A stretch of DNA of 64,000 bases from CFX2 sp014338005 (GCA_030263555.1 SZPE01000005.1:1-64000); one strand, 5' to 3'. Counted from the stretch's first letter, positions 6,958-16,569 are shown. Notes: generated by a model not told the origin, from the sequence alone. Numbers and translations are program-made.

Positions 6958-8907
6958 ATGAGCTCTCTACAGCGCCGGATTGGGCTGTTTCTCTTACTGA
7001 CGTTTGTCCTGCTCCCCGGTATGTTATCGGCACAGGAAGGCGAGGCCGTTACGGTCGTCGGCTCCGGTACGGTCGCCCCACTTTTCGAGGCGCTGGCCGC
7101 TGCCGGCGCGGCGGATGTCCGCCTGGACTTGACCATCACCGGCACGAACGGCGGTTTCGAGCGGTTCTGTCAATCCCAGGCAGACCTGACCACCGCCAAC
7201 CGTCCCATTTCCGCCGAAGAAGATGCAGCCTGTTCTGAGGCCGGCGTGAATTACGTTGAACTGCTGGTCGCCCATCACATCCTGGCGATCATCGCCAACC
7301 CAGATGCCGAGTATGCCCAGTGCCTTTCTGCCGGCGACCTGAGCGCCATTTTTGCCCCCAGCGCCCAGGAAACCACTACCAACTGGAATCAACTTGACCC
7401 GAATAACCCGGACATTTCGCTGGAGGTATACGCTCCCTCAGAAGGCAGCCCTTCCTTTGCCATGCTGGATAATATCATCGGCGGCGATGGCATCCGCGCC
7501 GATGCAGCCTTCCAGAGCAGCGACGCGGACACTATCGCGGCGGTCAGCCGGTCGAACGGCGCTGTCGGTGCGGTCAGCCTGGCGGCTGCCGAAAACGCCG
7601 GCGAAACCGTTAAAATTCTGGAACTCAACCTCAATCAAGTGGCCGGCTGCGCCCGGCCTTCCGCCGAAGCAGTCGAAAACCGCCTTTACGAAGCGGCCAA
7701 TCCGCTGTTCGTTTATGTGAATCGCGCGGCGCTGGACAAATCCGGGCTGCGCGGTCTTCTGGATTTTATGGTTAGCGACCAGGCTGCCACCGTTGTAACG
7801 GAACAGGGTTTTACCCCCCCGACCGCCGCTGCCTATGAGACCGACCGCGCCGTCCTAGAAGGTACGCTGGAGCGGCAGTTCAGCCGGGGCGCAGGTGATT
7901 ACCAGATTCCGGCAGGGCTGTCCGGCACTATCGCCATCGGCGGGACGGCCACCGGGCGCAGTTACCTGGACGGTCTGATTTCCGGCTTTAACGCCAGTTA
8001 TCCCGGCATCACCACCGACTTTTCGCCGGAGGGCGACCCGGCAGGTTTTCGCCGCCTGTGCAACGGCGAGCTTGATCTGGTGATTGCCGCCGGTCAGCTT
8101 TCGCCGGAGCAAATACAGAACTGCGAAGCCAATAACATCACCCCGCTAACAATTGAACTGGGACGCCGCGCGGTCATCCTGCTGGCAAATGCCGACAGCG
8201 AGTATCTGGTCTGCCTGACCACCGAGCAGCTAAAAACCATCTGGAGCGCCGAATCCGGCAGCGCCGTTACGACCTGGAATGAGGTCAGCGCCGAATTTCC
8301 CGAAACACCCATGACGCTGTTCGCCCCCGCCGCCGGCAGCATTTATACGGACGTGCTGCTGCTCTCGGCAGCCGGGGTCGGCCTCCCGGTTCGGGCAGAC
8401 ACGCAGACCAACGCCGCCCCCCTCTATCGCGCGGCAGCGACCGCCAATGTCGCGGGAGGGCTGACATATATGAGCTGGGCGGAATACCAGCGCGTTCTGG
8501 CAAATAACCAGTCGAATATCCAACTGACGGCGGTGGATGCCGGGAGCGGCTGCATCACCCCATCGCTTGAGACGATTGCTGACGGCTCTTATCCGCTCGC
8601 TCTGCCCGCGCGGTTTATCATCAGCCAGCCTGCCCTCAACCGGGCGGAAGTCCAGTCGTTCCTCTGGTATGCCTTCAGCGACGAAAACTTCACCCGGTTT
8701 ACCGAAGCCGAACTGATCGGCCTGAGTTTTGGCGATCTGCCGCTTGTGCGCGACACGCTCTTGCAAGCCTACGCGCGCGCCGCCGAAGCAGCGAGTGTTC
8801 CTGAGGCCGCGCCGGAGGCGACCGCCGAAACCACGCCAGAAGCCGCCCCAGACGCGACGGCAGAACCGGCAGCCGAAACCACGCCGGAAGCCACGCCCGA
8901 AGGTTAA
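6958..8907 (+). CDS. Secreted PstS-like protein with two substrate-binding modules
   Basis: From ATG 6958, preceded by an AAGGAG ribosome site, the product is 649 residues. A signal peptide (RRIGLFLLLTFVLLPGMLSA) covers about the first 26. Two PBP-like modules follow, at about 27-330 and 335-610. Each opens with a GSGT/GGTATG-type binding loop (VVGSGTVAPLFEAL; IAIGGTATGRSYL) and has a matching FCQSQADL or LCNGELDL segment, so the protein looks like an internal duplication of the phosphate-binding PstS fold. The last 40 residues are a Pro-Glu-Ala-Thr tail. No Pst permease or ATPase is adjacent, so a transport role is unproven. An upstream in-frame ATG at 6856 is rejected because it would bury the signal peptide. 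Confidence 0.85.
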   Translation: MSSLQRRIGLFLLLTFVLLPGMLSAQEGEAVTVVGSGTVAPLFEALAAAGAADVRLDLTITGTNGGFERFCQSQADLTTANRPISAEEDAACSEAGVNYVELLVAHHILAIIANPDAEYAQCLSAGDLSAIFAPSAQETTTNWNQLDPNNPDISLEVYAPSEGSPSFAMLDNIIGGDGIRADAAFQSSDADTIAAVSRSNGAVGAVSLAAAENAGETVKILELNLNQVAGCARPSAEAVENRLYEAANPLFVYVNRAALDKSGLRGLLDFMVSDQAATVVTEQGFTPPTAAAYETDRAVLEGTLERQFSRGAGDYQIPAGLSGTIAIGGTATGRSYLDGLISGFNASYPGITTDFSPEGDPAGFRRLCNGELDLVIAAGQLSPEQIQNCEANNITPLTIELGRRAVILLANADSEYLVCLTTEQLKTIWSAESGSAVTTWNEVSAEFPETPMTLFAPAAGSIYTDVLLLSAAGVGLPVRADTQTNAAPLYRAAATANVAGGLTYMSWAEYQRVLANNQSNIQLTAVDAGSGCITPSLETIADGSYPLALPARFIISQPALNRAEVQSFLWYAFSDENFTRFTEAELIGLSFGDLPLVRDTLLQAYARAAEAASVPEAAPEATAETTPEAAPDATAEPAAETTPEATPEG

Positions 8908-8930
8908 ACTTTCTGCCGCCGAAACCATCC

Positions 8931-8961
8931 AACACCCCTGCCCTACCTGGCGGGGGTGTTT
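8931..8961 (+). terminator. Stem-loop terminator after the PstS-like gene
   Basis: An 8-bp stem (AACACCCC with GGGGTGTT) closes a loop containing CTACC, 23 bases after the stop codon. Only three T follow, so termination may be weak. Confidence 0.55.
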
Positions 8962-9039
8962 CGATGTCGGTTATGTTATACTTCCACATCACCGGTTAAA
9001 TGAACGATTTCTCAATAAATTTGTAGATTGGAGTCCCCT

Positions 9040-11850
9040 ATGCGCGGTGAACTCGTCGCCCTCGATCTGGAAACCACCGGCCTCGATCCGGCGACCGATG
9101 CCATCATCGAAATCGGTATTGTCCGCATGAAAGAAGGCGCTGTCACCGCAGAGTATTCGACGCTGGTTAACCCTGGCCGCCCGATACCGGCCAACATCGT
9201 TCATCTGACCGGCATCAAACCCGAAGAGGTTGTCGGCGCACCGGGCATTAACCAGGTTCTTGCCGCCGTCAGCACGTTTGTCGGCAGCGCGCCGGTGATC
9301 GCCCACAACGCCGCTTTCGATCTCGGTTTCCTGCGCCCGCACGGCATTTTGCAGAACAACCTGCGCCTGGATACCTACGAACTGGCCTCCGTCCTGCTGC
9401 CGCGCGCCGCCGGTTATGGCCTTGCCAGCTTGTCCATCCAGCATGGCATCACGCACGAGCGCAAACACCGCGCCCTGGACGATGCGCGCGCCGCCGCCCT
9501 GCTCTACTGGGCGCTCTGGAACAAGGCGCTGGAATTACCCTATGCCGCGCTCTATGAAATTTGTATGGCCGCCCAGGGTTTGGACTGGGACGCCAGGCCG
9601 GTATTTGAAGCGGCGCTGGAAGAACGCCGGGACGAACGCGCTGCCCTGCCCCCAGGCAGTGACCTGTACCGGTTTGACAGCCTCACCACACCGGCTGAAG
9701 TATATCAAACCCTGCGCCCCAATCCGGCTTCCGCGGCTGTTGACCCTGAAACGATCACTGCGCTCATGGATGAAACCGGTATGCTCGCCCGGCGGATGCC
9801 GGGTTACGAAAAACGCCCCCAGCAAATCCAGATGGCGCTGGCCGTCGCCGAGGCTTTAACGCAATCCGGCCACGTGATGATCGAAGCCGGCACCGGGACC
9901 GGCAAATCGCTGGCTTACCTGCTGCCGGCGATGTTATGGGCCGCCCAGAACGGCGACCGCGTTGTGATTTCCACCAATACTATCAATTTGCAGGAACAGC
10001 TTATCACCAGGGATATACCATCCCTCAATGCTGCGCTCAACCTGCCTGTTAAAACCGCCGTACTCAAGGGGCGAGCCAACTATCTTTGCCCGCGCCGGCT
10101 GGCCGCCCTGCGGCGGCGGCAGCCCAACAATGTGGACGAACTACGCACGCTGGCGAAAATCCTGGTCTGGCTGCTGGAAGGCGGCACCGGCGACCGGGGC
10201 GAAATCAGCCTGCGCGGCCCGGTCGAAAACAGCATCTGGCAGCGGTTAAGCGCCGAAGATGAAGGCTGCTCGCTGGAACGCTGCCGCGCCACGATGGAAG
10301 GCGCGTGTCCGTTTTATAAAGCCCGCAAGGCGGCAGAATCCGCGCACGTGCTGGTCATCAACCATGCGCTGCTGCTTTCCGATGCTGCCAGCGGCCAGAC
10401 CATCATGCCGGATTATCGTTACCTGATTTTGGACGAGGCGCATAATCTGGAAGATGCCGCTACCAACAGCATCCAGTTTCGGGTGGACGAAATGGCCCTC
10501 CGCCGCCGGTTAAGTGACCTGGGCAGCGCCAACCAGGGACTTCTGGGCGACCTTTTGTTCAATGTCAGAAGCCACATCCCGGACAAACAACTGGCGCGGC
10601 TGGAAGCGTTCGTGCAGAACATCGGCGCGGCTGTCGGGGCAATGGAGGCGCACATCACGGCCTTATTTAATGCCTTCCGCCGGGTTTTGCAGCACACAAA
10701 CAGCTCACGTGCCGGCGATTATCACGTTCAACTGCGTATCACACCCCAACTGCGCGCAAGCCCAAACTTCGAAGCCTGCCGGGCCGCATGGCTGCCCCTG
10801 CGCGAATTTTTTGACGTGATCGGCGAGGCCATGCGGCGGCTGACCGACGGCCTCAGCCGCCTGGAAAGTTATCCCATTCCGCATTATGCCGATCTTGTCA
10901 GCAGCACGGGCGCGGTCGCCCGTCATCTGGCGGAAATCCAGAATCAGCTCAATGCTTTTACCCTCGAACCGGACAATAACACCATCTACTGGTTGAGCAG
11001 CGGCCAGAACGGAAACTATACCGCCGTGAACTGCGCCCCGCTGAATGTCGGTGCGCTGCTTAAGGAACAAGTCTGGTCACGAAAAAACGCTGTTGTTTTG
11101 ACCAGCGCCACGCTCCGCGCCGACAGCAGTTTTGATTATCTGCGCCAGCGGTTAGGCGCTGAACATGCCAACACGCTGGAACTCGGCACGCCGTTTGATT
11201 ATCGAACCTCGACGCTGGTGTTTTTGCCCGGCGACATCCCCGAACCAAACGACCCCGGCTACCAGCCCGCTTTCGAGCGCGCAGTGATTGAACTGGCGAC
11301 CGCGCTCGGCGGGCGAACGATGGTGCTTTTCACCAGCTACACGCACCTTCAGCAAACCAAACAGGCCATCAGCGCCCGCCTTGAACTGCTGGGCGGCATC
11401 ACCGTTTATGACCAGACCGAGGGCGGCAGCCGCCAGACGCTGCTGGAGGGTTTTAGAACCACCGAGCGCGCGGTATTGATGGGAACTAAAAGCTTTTGGG
11501 AGGGTGTGGATGTGCCGGGCGAGGCTTTGAGCGCCCTGGTCATCGCGCGGCTGCCCTTCGCCGTCCCAACCGAACCGATCTTCGCCGCGCGTTCCGAAAC
11601 CTATGCCGATGGCTTCAAGAGTTATGCCGTCCCGGATGCGGTGCTGCGTTTCCGGCAGGGTTTTGGTCGGCTCATCCGTTCCAGCACCGATCGCGGCATC
11701 GTGGCGATTCTGGATCGCCGCATCATCAGCAAGAATTACGGCACCAGTTTTCTCGAATCGCTGCCCGACTGTACGGTTCAGTATGGCGAGCTGCGAACCC
11801 TGGCGGAAACCGCCCAGAACTGGCTGCGCGAACAATCTCATACGGTCTGA
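9040..11850 (+). CDS. dinG: DinG-family helicase with N-terminal DnaQ-type 3'-5' exonuclease
   Basis: A 936-residue two-part enzyme. Residues about 1-170 are a DEDDh exonuclease (ALDLETTGLD, HNAAFDLGFL, HRALDDARAA). The rest is an XPD/DinG-like superfamily 2 helicase: Walker A EAGTGTGKS near residue 285, DEAH in LILDEAHNLED, and the C-terminal motifs TKSFWEGVDVPG and RFRQGFGRLIRS. Between motifs I and II lie four cysteines (NYLC, CSLERC, GACPF), the expected 4Fe-4S ligands. This architecture matches the DinG proteins of Gram-positive-type bacteria, some of which act mainly as exonucleases. A TTG at 9028 is an alternative start, but GGAG at 9030-9033 is better placed for the ATG at 9040. Confidence 0.93.
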   Translation: MRGELVALDLETTGLDPATDAIIEIGIVRMKEGAVTAEYSTLVNPGRPIPANIVHLTGIKPEEVVGAPGINQVLAAVSTFVGSAPVIAHNAAFDLGFLRPHGILQNNLRLDTYELASVLLPRAAGYGLASLSIQHGITHERKHRALDDARAAALLYWALWNKALELPYAALYEICMAAQGLDWDARPVFEAALEERRDERAALPPGSDLYRFDSLTTPAEVYQTLRPNPASAAVDPETITALMDETGMLARRMPGYEKRPQQIQMALAVAEALTQSGHVMIEAGTGTGKSLAYLLPAMLWAAQNGDRVVISTNTINLQEQLITRDIPSLNAALNLPVKTAVLKGRANYLCPRRLAALRRRQPNNVDELRTLAKILVWLLEGGTGDRGEISLRGPVENSIWQRLSAEDEGCSLERCRATMEGACPFYKARKAAESAHVLVINHALLLSDAASGQTIMPDYRYLILDEAHNLEDAATNSIQFRVDEMALRRRLSDLGSANQGLLGDLLFNVRSHIPDKQLARLEAFVQNIGAAVGAMEAHITALFNAFRRVLQHTNSSRAGDYHVQLRITPQLRASPNFEACRAAWLPLREFFDVIGEAMRRLTDGLSRLESYPIPHYADLVSSTGAVARHLAEIQNQLNAFTLEPDNNTIYWLSSGQNGNYTAVNCAPLNVGALLKEQVWSRKNAVVLTSATLRADSSFDYLRQRLGAEHANTLELGTPFDYRTSTLVFLPGDIPEPNDPGYQPAFERAVIELATALGGRTMVLFTSYTHLQQTKQAISARLELLGGITVYDQTEGGSRQTLLEGFRTTERAVLMGTKSFWEGVDVPGEALSALVIARLPFAVPTEPIFAARSETYADGFKSYAVPDAVLRFRQGFGRLIRSSTDRGIVAILDRRIISKNYGTSFLESLPDCTVQYGELRTLAETAQNWLREQSHTV

Positions 11851-11864
11851 GGAGGCGGTTTTTG

Positions 11865-12224
11865 ATGCGTACTCCTGCCGGGAAAGAATGCCGTCATTAT
11901 TATGAAGATTTTCATCGCGGGCGCAGCATTCAGGAATGCCGGCTGGCCCAGGAAAACCCTCAGTCGCTGCCCTGGCGGCCTCAGTACTGCGCGCTCTGTC
12001 CGGTGCCGGACATCCTGAATGCCAACGCCAGCCCCGATCTACAGCTTAAACTGGCGATTAAACCGCGTTTGCTCGGCCTGGGCCGGCAGCTTGAGGTGAC
12101 AGCCTCCTGTGTTCGGCATCGTATCGCGGTTGACGATCCTTATATCGGCTGTCCCAAATGTAACGCCGAGCGGCCTGGCCTGGACATTTTCTATAAGGCG
12201 CTTGGCCCGGACGACCATGATTAA
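11865..12224 (+). CDS. Conserved Cys-rich protein of unknown function
   Basis: A 119-residue protein starting MRTPAGKECRHYYEDFHRG. It has seven cysteines (KEC, QEC, YCALC, SC, CPKC), including two CxxC pairs, suggesting a zinc or Fe-S site. No family name is recognised. It begins 14 bases after dinG, with AGGAGG at 11850-11855 as a good ribosome site. Its end overlaps the ATG of the HAD gene by eight bases, so the three genes probably form an operon. Confidence 0.7.
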   Translation: MRTPAGKECRHYYEDFHRGRSIQECRLAQENPQSLPWRPQYCALCPVPDILNANASPDLQLKLAIKPRLLGLGRQLEVTASCVRHRIAVDDPYIGCPKCNAERPGLDIFYKALGPDDHD

Positions 12225-13410
12225 AGCCATCCTGCTCGACCTGGACAATACCCTGCTCCACGATCCAGACGCGGTTTTCGCCGCCGAATATTTTCGCCTG
12301 GCGGAAGATTATCTGTCGTCGGCGTGGGGACAAAACAACATTGCCAATGCGCTGCTGGCGAGTTTTAAGGCGCTGGCCGGCCCGCGCGACATGCAGGAAA
12401 CCAACCTGCAAACCGTCGTTGAGGCGCTGTGCCGGCAAACCGGCTTGCCCGCTGACCGGATACGCGCCGGGCTGACAGGCTTTTACCGGGACGTTTATCC
12501 TCAACTGCGGGCGCTGGCTGCCCCTGTTGACGGCGCACCCGAACTCATCCGGTTTCTGCTTGAAAGCGGCCTGGCCGTCGCCATCACCACCAACCCGCTT
12601 TATCCCGCCGAAGCCGTTCGCCTGCGGCTTGAGTGGGCCGGCCTGCCGGACGACTTTAACGCCTATGCGCTGGTCACACATGCCGAAAACATGCACTTCG
12701 TCAAGGCGCATCCGGCTTTTTATGTCGAAGCCGCCGCGCGTATCGGCGTCGAACCGGACGAGGCGCTGATGGTCGGCGACCACCTGGACAGCAGCATCCT
12801 GGCCGCCCGCCAGGTCGGGCTGCGCGCTTACCACATCACTGGCACGCCCATCCCGCACCCCGCAGCCGACGCAGCCGGTACGCTCCAGGACTTTTTTTCG
12901 GCGCTTCGCTCGACTAACTGGCTCGATACCCTCACGCCGCTGCCGCCTACCCCGGCGACGATCGAGCCGGAGATGCAGGGAAACATCGGCGCGCTGTTCG
13001 GCACGCTGGCCGATGCCAAACCGCACTACTGGCAGCAGCACCCCGATGCCCACGAGTGGTCGCCGATGCAGATCATTTGCCATCTGCTGGAAAGCGAACG
13101 CCTCGTCCAGCGCGCCCGGCTGGAACGCATCCTCGCCGAGACGAATCCCTTTCTTGTAGACCCGCCGCCGCCCGGCCCCGGCGGCGTGCTGTCATGCGAT
13201 GACGATGGTTTTGAGGCTGCCCGCCGTTTCACTGCCGAGCGGCTCGAAACCCTGGCTTGGCTGCGTGCGCTTCAACCCAATGACTGGCAGCGGACGGCCC
13301 ACCACAGCATCTTCGGCCCGACCACGCTGCTCGAAATGGCCCACTTCACCGCCCAGCACGACCGCCTGCACATCAACCAGCTTTGCCAGACTTTGGGCCA
13401 CTGTGTGTAA
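12217..13410 (+). CDS. HAD-superfamily hydrolase fused to a DinB-like domain
   Basis: A 397-residue protein. Residues 1 to about 225 are a HAD phosphatase: motif I LLDLDNTLL, motif II in AITTNPLYP, then a Lys and VGDHLDSSILAARQ for motif IV. Residues about 245-397 resemble the DinB/YfiT four-helix fold, with possible metal ligands in IICHLLESE and the HDRLH pair of FTAQHDRLH. HAD enzymes usually remove phosphate from small molecules; DinB-fold proteins are often thiol-dependent transferases or metal-binding proteins. Their fusion is unusual. The start ATG 12217 overlaps the previous gene in a shifted frame; the frame is open upstream but only MIKAILLDLDNT looks like a HAD start. Confidence 0.82.
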   Translation: MIKAILLDLDNTLLHDPDAVFAAEYFRLAEDYLSSAWGQNNIANALLASFKALAGPRDMQETNLQTVVEALCRQTGLPADRIRAGLTGFYRDVYPQLRALAAPVDGAPELIRFLLESGLAVAITTNPLYPAEAVRLRLEWAGLPDDFNAYALVTHAENMHFVKAHPAFYVEAAARIGVEPDEALMVGDHLDSSILAARQVGLRAYHITGTPIPHPAADAAGTLQDFFSALRSTNWLDTLTPLPPTPATIEPEMQGNIGALFGTLADAKPHYWQQHPDAHEWSPMQIICHLLESERLVQRARLERILAETNPFLVDPPPPGPGGVLSCDDDGFEAARRFTAERLETLAWLRALQPNDWQRTAHHSIFGPTTLLEMAHFTAQHDRLHINQLCQTLGHCV

Positions 13411-13487
13411 TTATTTTATAACTTTTGTTGAGCAAAGCTCTATGATAAGATGTTACTGTCAAGTTTTTTGTGCCGAAGGTTCCGGTG

Positions 13488-14666
13488 ATGCAGTCATTTC
13501 AAATTAACGGTCATACGCCGACTATCCTCACGCTGACGCTACAAGATCCCACGCCAGCGTGGCTACCCCGAGTCTCCACCGGCTTTAATAACCTGGCCGC
13601 CTACATCAGTTTTGCCCGCACCCTTGAGGACGCCTGGACGCTCATCGAAACCGAAAACCCTGATGCGGTCATCGCGCCGGCGGACTGTCAAAATACCTTC
13701 AAGCTGTATAATGGCCTCTGTAATCAGATGGACGCCTTCGAACGTCCGCTGCTAATCGCGGTCGGCGCGGTACTGCCGGAAAGCGCCGCCGAACACCAGA
13801 AAGATATTTTTCTGCTCCCCCCGGATATTGAACATTTTGAATTTCAGGTCATCAATCTTATCAGGCTGCATTCCACCAACAAACAGCTTCAACACGCCAA
13901 CCATCTTCTGGCGCAGGAAAACCACCATCTTAAAACGATGGCCGAGTTCCAGCGCCAGCATTTCGACGAAATGAATCTGCTTAAAAATGCGATCGTGAGA
14001 AACGTGTCACACGAACTTAAAACTCCACTGCTTCAGGTTAAATCCGCCGTCGCGCTGCTGGCGGAGGACGGCGAAAACACATCTACGCTCATCGAATATG
14101 CGATGGGCGCAACCGCCCGCCTGGAAGCCGCCGTCCGCAATATCACCCTGCTTAACGAACTGCTTAACGACAGCCAGGATGCCTATACGCTTGGCCCGGT
14201 GCTGGTGAACGAAGCCATTCAGTACGCGCTCCGAAATTTGCGGCGTAGTTGGGAACATAAGGACAGCATCGAACGCATCGAGGTGCATCTGGAGGCAGGG
14301 CTTCCACCGGTTCTGGCCGACCGGCAGGCGCTGGGAATCGTCATGCAGCTTTTGATAGACAACGCACTCAAGTTCAGCCAGCAAAATGTTGAGGTTTTAG
14401 GCCAGCGGCAGGACGACTGGGTGCTTATCGCCGTTAAAGATTATGGCATCGGTATAGCGCCGGACAAAATCGAGCGCATTTTTGATTCTTTTTACCAGAT
14501 AGACAACTCCACTACGCGGCGGTACGGCGGGCTTGGCGTGGGGCTGGCGATTGTCCGTTTCATCCTCGAACGTCACAAAACGCGGATAGAGGTCAAAAGC
14601 CAGGAGGGCAAGGGCAGCTCCTTCAGCTTTCGCTTACCAATCGCTCAAATTGGCCGATTTCGCTGA
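13488..14666 (+). CDS. Soluble sensor histidine kinase with degenerate receiver-like N-terminus
   Basis: A 392-residue protein without membrane helices. Residues about 10-125 look like a worn receiver-type domain (NPDAVIAPADC). A short coiled coil follows at about 128-160. The HisKA domain has phospho-acceptor His175 in NVSHELKTPL. The ATPase domain has the N box (LLIDNALKFS), G1 (DYGIGIAPDKI), F box (IFDSFYQID) and G2 (GLGVGLAIV). All catalytic boxes are intact, so it is likely active. No response regulator is adjacent. GAAGG at 13475-13479 supports the ATG at 13488; GTG 13470 and GTG 13485 are alternatives. Confidence 0.88.
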   Translation: MQSFQINGHTPTILTLTLQDPTPAWLPRVSTGFNNLAAYISFARTLEDAWTLIETENPDAVIAPADCQNTFKLYNGLCNQMDAFERPLLIAVGAVLPESAAEHQKDIFLLPPDIEHFEFQVINLIRLHSTNKQLQHANHLLAQENHHLKTMAEFQRQHFDEMNLLKNAIVRNVSHELKTPLLQVKSAVALLAEDGENTSTLIEYAMGATARLEAAVRNITLLNELLNDSQDAYTLGPVLVNEAIQYALRNLRRSWEHKDSIERIEVHLEAGLPPVLADRQALGIVMQLLIDNALKFSQQNVEVLGQRQDDWVLIAVKDYGIGIAPDKIERIFDSFYQIDNSTTRRYGGLGVGLAIVRFILERHKTRIEVKSQEGKGSSFSFRLPIAQIGRFR

Positions 14667-14684
14667 TCCCCATTTGTGCATTTC

Positions 14685-14713
14685 TTGACAAACGATTCGC
14701 CACAACTTATACT
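14685..14713 (+). promoter_or_regulatory. Strong sigma-70-type promoter for the aldehyde dehydrogenase gene
   Basis: TTGACA at 14685-14690, a 17-base spacer and TATACT at 14708-14713 match consensus closely. The start codon is at 14793, leaving a leader of about 70 bases. Confidence 0.75.
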
Positions 14714-14792
14714 TGGCATTCAGGATTGTCCCCTTGTAATACCACATATAGCATATTTCATACTTCGATTTGTTTAAGGAAGTGAACCGAAC

Positions 14793-16295
14793 ATGGCTGA
14801 ACTTGTAAAAAACTTTATCGGCGGCGAATGGGTAGAAGCGCGCACCCACGAAACCTTTGAAAGCCTCAACCCCGCCACCGAAGAAGTTGTTGCTGTCGTC
14901 GCCCGCAGCGGGGCCGATGATGTAAACGCCGCCGTACAAGCCGCCAAAGAAGCCTACAAAAGCTGGCGATTGCTCCCGGCCCCGCGCCGGGGTGAGATTC
15001 TTTACCGGGTCGGCCAGCTGCTCATCGAACGTAAAGAACAGTTGGCGCGCCTTATGGTTCAGGAAATGGGCAAGGTCATCGCCGAAGCCCGGGGCGACGT
15101 GCAGGAAGCCATTGATATGGCATTTTTTATGGGCGGCGAAGGCCGCCGTTTGTTAGGTTATACCGCCCCGGTTGAAATGCCTAATAAGTTCGGTATGGCC
15201 TTGCGCGACTCGGTCGGCGTCGTCGGCCTCATCACCCCCTGGAACTTCCCGATTGCCATTCCTAGTTGGAAGTCGCTTCCGGCGCTCATCGCCGGCAATA
15301 CGGTCGTCTTCAAACCAGCCTCCGACACTCCTAAACTCGGCGCAGAATTCGTTCGTGTTTTCCAAGATGCCGGACTGCCGCCGGGCGTTCTGAATATTAT
15401 CCTTGGCCCCGGCGGGTCGGTCGGTAATGCCCTGGCAACCCACCCCGACGTGCGCGTGGTTTCCTTCACCGGCTCTACCGAGGTGGGGTATCGTATGTAT
15501 GCCCAGGCCGCGCAGATCGGCAAAAAGGTCAGCCTGGAACTGGGCGGCAAAAATGCCATCATCGTCATGGATGACGCCAACCTGGATTTAGCCGTCGAGG
15601 CGATTGTCTGGAGCGCGTTTGGAACCACCGGCCAGCGCTGCACCGCCACCAGCCGGGTGATTGCGCAGAAGGGCATCAAACCCCGTCTGGTTGAGGCGCT
15701 GCGCCAAAAAACCGAATCGCTTAAGCTCGGTTATGGCCTAGAAGAAGATGTGCAGGTCGGCCCGGTGGTCAGCCGTAGCGCGCGCGAAGGTATTCACCAG
15801 TACGTCGAAATCGGCAAACACGAAGGCGCAACCCTGTTAACCGGCGGCGGGTTTGCCGACCCCCTGGGCGGTAAAGGCTTCTTCTACCAGCCCACCCTGT
15901 TCGACAATGTGACGCCCGACATGCGTATCGCCCGCGAAGAAATTTTTGGCCCGGTGCTTTCCATTATCGAGGTTGGCTCCCTGGATGAAGCCATCGAGAT
16001 CAATAATCAGGTTGCTTACGGGCTGTCCAGCAGCATCTTCACCGAAAACGTCAACGCGGCCTTCCGCGCCATCCGCGACCTGACAACCGGCATCGTTTAC
16101 ATCAATCACGGCACGACCGGAGCGGAGATACAATTCCCCTTCGGCGGCACGCGCGGCACCGGCAACGGGATGCGCGAAGCCGGGCAGACCGCGCTGGACA
16201 CCTTCACCGAATGGAAAGCCGTTTACGTGGACTACAGCGGACGCTTGCAGCGCGCCCAGATTGACACCGAAGCGATTTTGAAAGACCAGCAATAA
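14793..16295 (+). CDS. NAD(P)-dependent aldehyde dehydrogenase
   Basis: A 500-residue ALDH-superfamily enzyme. Landmarks in order: the substrate/cofactor region GLITPWNFPIAIP, cofactor loop FTGSTEVG, general base Glu in LELGGKNA, nucleophile Cys in GQRCTATSR, and the late motif EEIFGPVLSI. These enzymes oxidise an aldehyde to an acid; sequence alone does not fix the substrate. It has its own strong promoter and no metabolic partner gene nearby. The length is standard and the start ATG follows AAGGAAG at 14777-14783. Confidence 0.94.
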   Translation: MAELVKNFIGGEWVEARTHETFESLNPATEEVVAVVARSGADDVNAAVQAAKEAYKSWRLLPAPRRGEILYRVGQLLIERKEQLARLMVQEMGKVIAEARGDVQEAIDMAFFMGGEGRRLLGYTAPVEMPNKFGMALRDSVGVVGLITPWNFPIAIPSWKSLPALIAGNTVVFKPASDTPKLGAEFVRVFQDAGLPPGVLNIILGPGGSVGNALATHPDVRVVSFTGSTEVGYRMYAQAAQIGKKVSLELGGKNAIIVMDDANLDLAVEAIVWSAFGTTGQRCTATSRVIAQKGIKPRLVEALRQKTESLKLGYGLEEDVQVGPVVSRSAREGIHQYVEIGKHEGATLLTGGGFADPLGGKGFFYQPTLFDNVTPDMRIAREEIFGPVLSIIEVGSLDEAIEINNQVAYGLSSSIFTENVNAAFRAIRDLTTGIVYINHGTTGAEIQFPFGGTRGTGNGMREAGQTALDTFTEWKAVYVDYSGRLQRAQIDTEAILKDQQ

Positions 16296-16362
16296 AACAG
16301 ACGCGCATGAGACTTTTGTTCTCGAAATTGCGCCGGGTTTGCGGTAAGCTAGAGTTAGCACG

Positions 16363-16569
16363 GTGAGCAAGCTGTATTGGGAATCCAGCTACGAGATTGT
16401 TTTATGTCTGAAGGAGGCTTATCCCGATACAGATGTAGAAACACTGGGTCTGGAGCAGTTGTATCGCTATATTGTTACACTCCCCAATTTTGCGGACGAT
16501 CCGGCGCTCGTTAACGAGGGTATACTCAACGAGATTCTGCGGGAGTGGTATGAGGAGGTCAATCCGTAA
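16363..16569 (+). CDS. iscX: IscX-like Fe-S assembly accessory protein
   Basis: A 68-residue acidic protein starting from GTG. It follows the IscX/YfhJ pattern: an early Trp (LYWESSYEIVLCLKEAYP), LYRYIVTLPNFADDP in the middle, and ILNEILREWYEE at the end. IscX binds the cysteine desulfurase IscS and tunes Fe-S cluster assembly in E. coli; here no isc genes are nearby. Its TAA shares a base with the nuoB ATG (TAATG), so it is coupled to complex I genes. A possible promoter (TTGCGC 16328-16333, TAGAGT 16350-16355) would start transcription at or next to the GTG, suggesting a leaderless message. Confidence 0.8.
   Translation: MSKLYWESSYEIVLCLKEAYPDTDVETLGLEQLYRYIVTLPNFADDPALVNEGILNEILREWYEEVNP

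Noticed and set aside
12058..13083. Leftward 341-codon open frame opposite the HAD-DinB gene
   Set aside because: Shadow of a gene with intact HAD motifs; Arg/Gly-rich without a domain.
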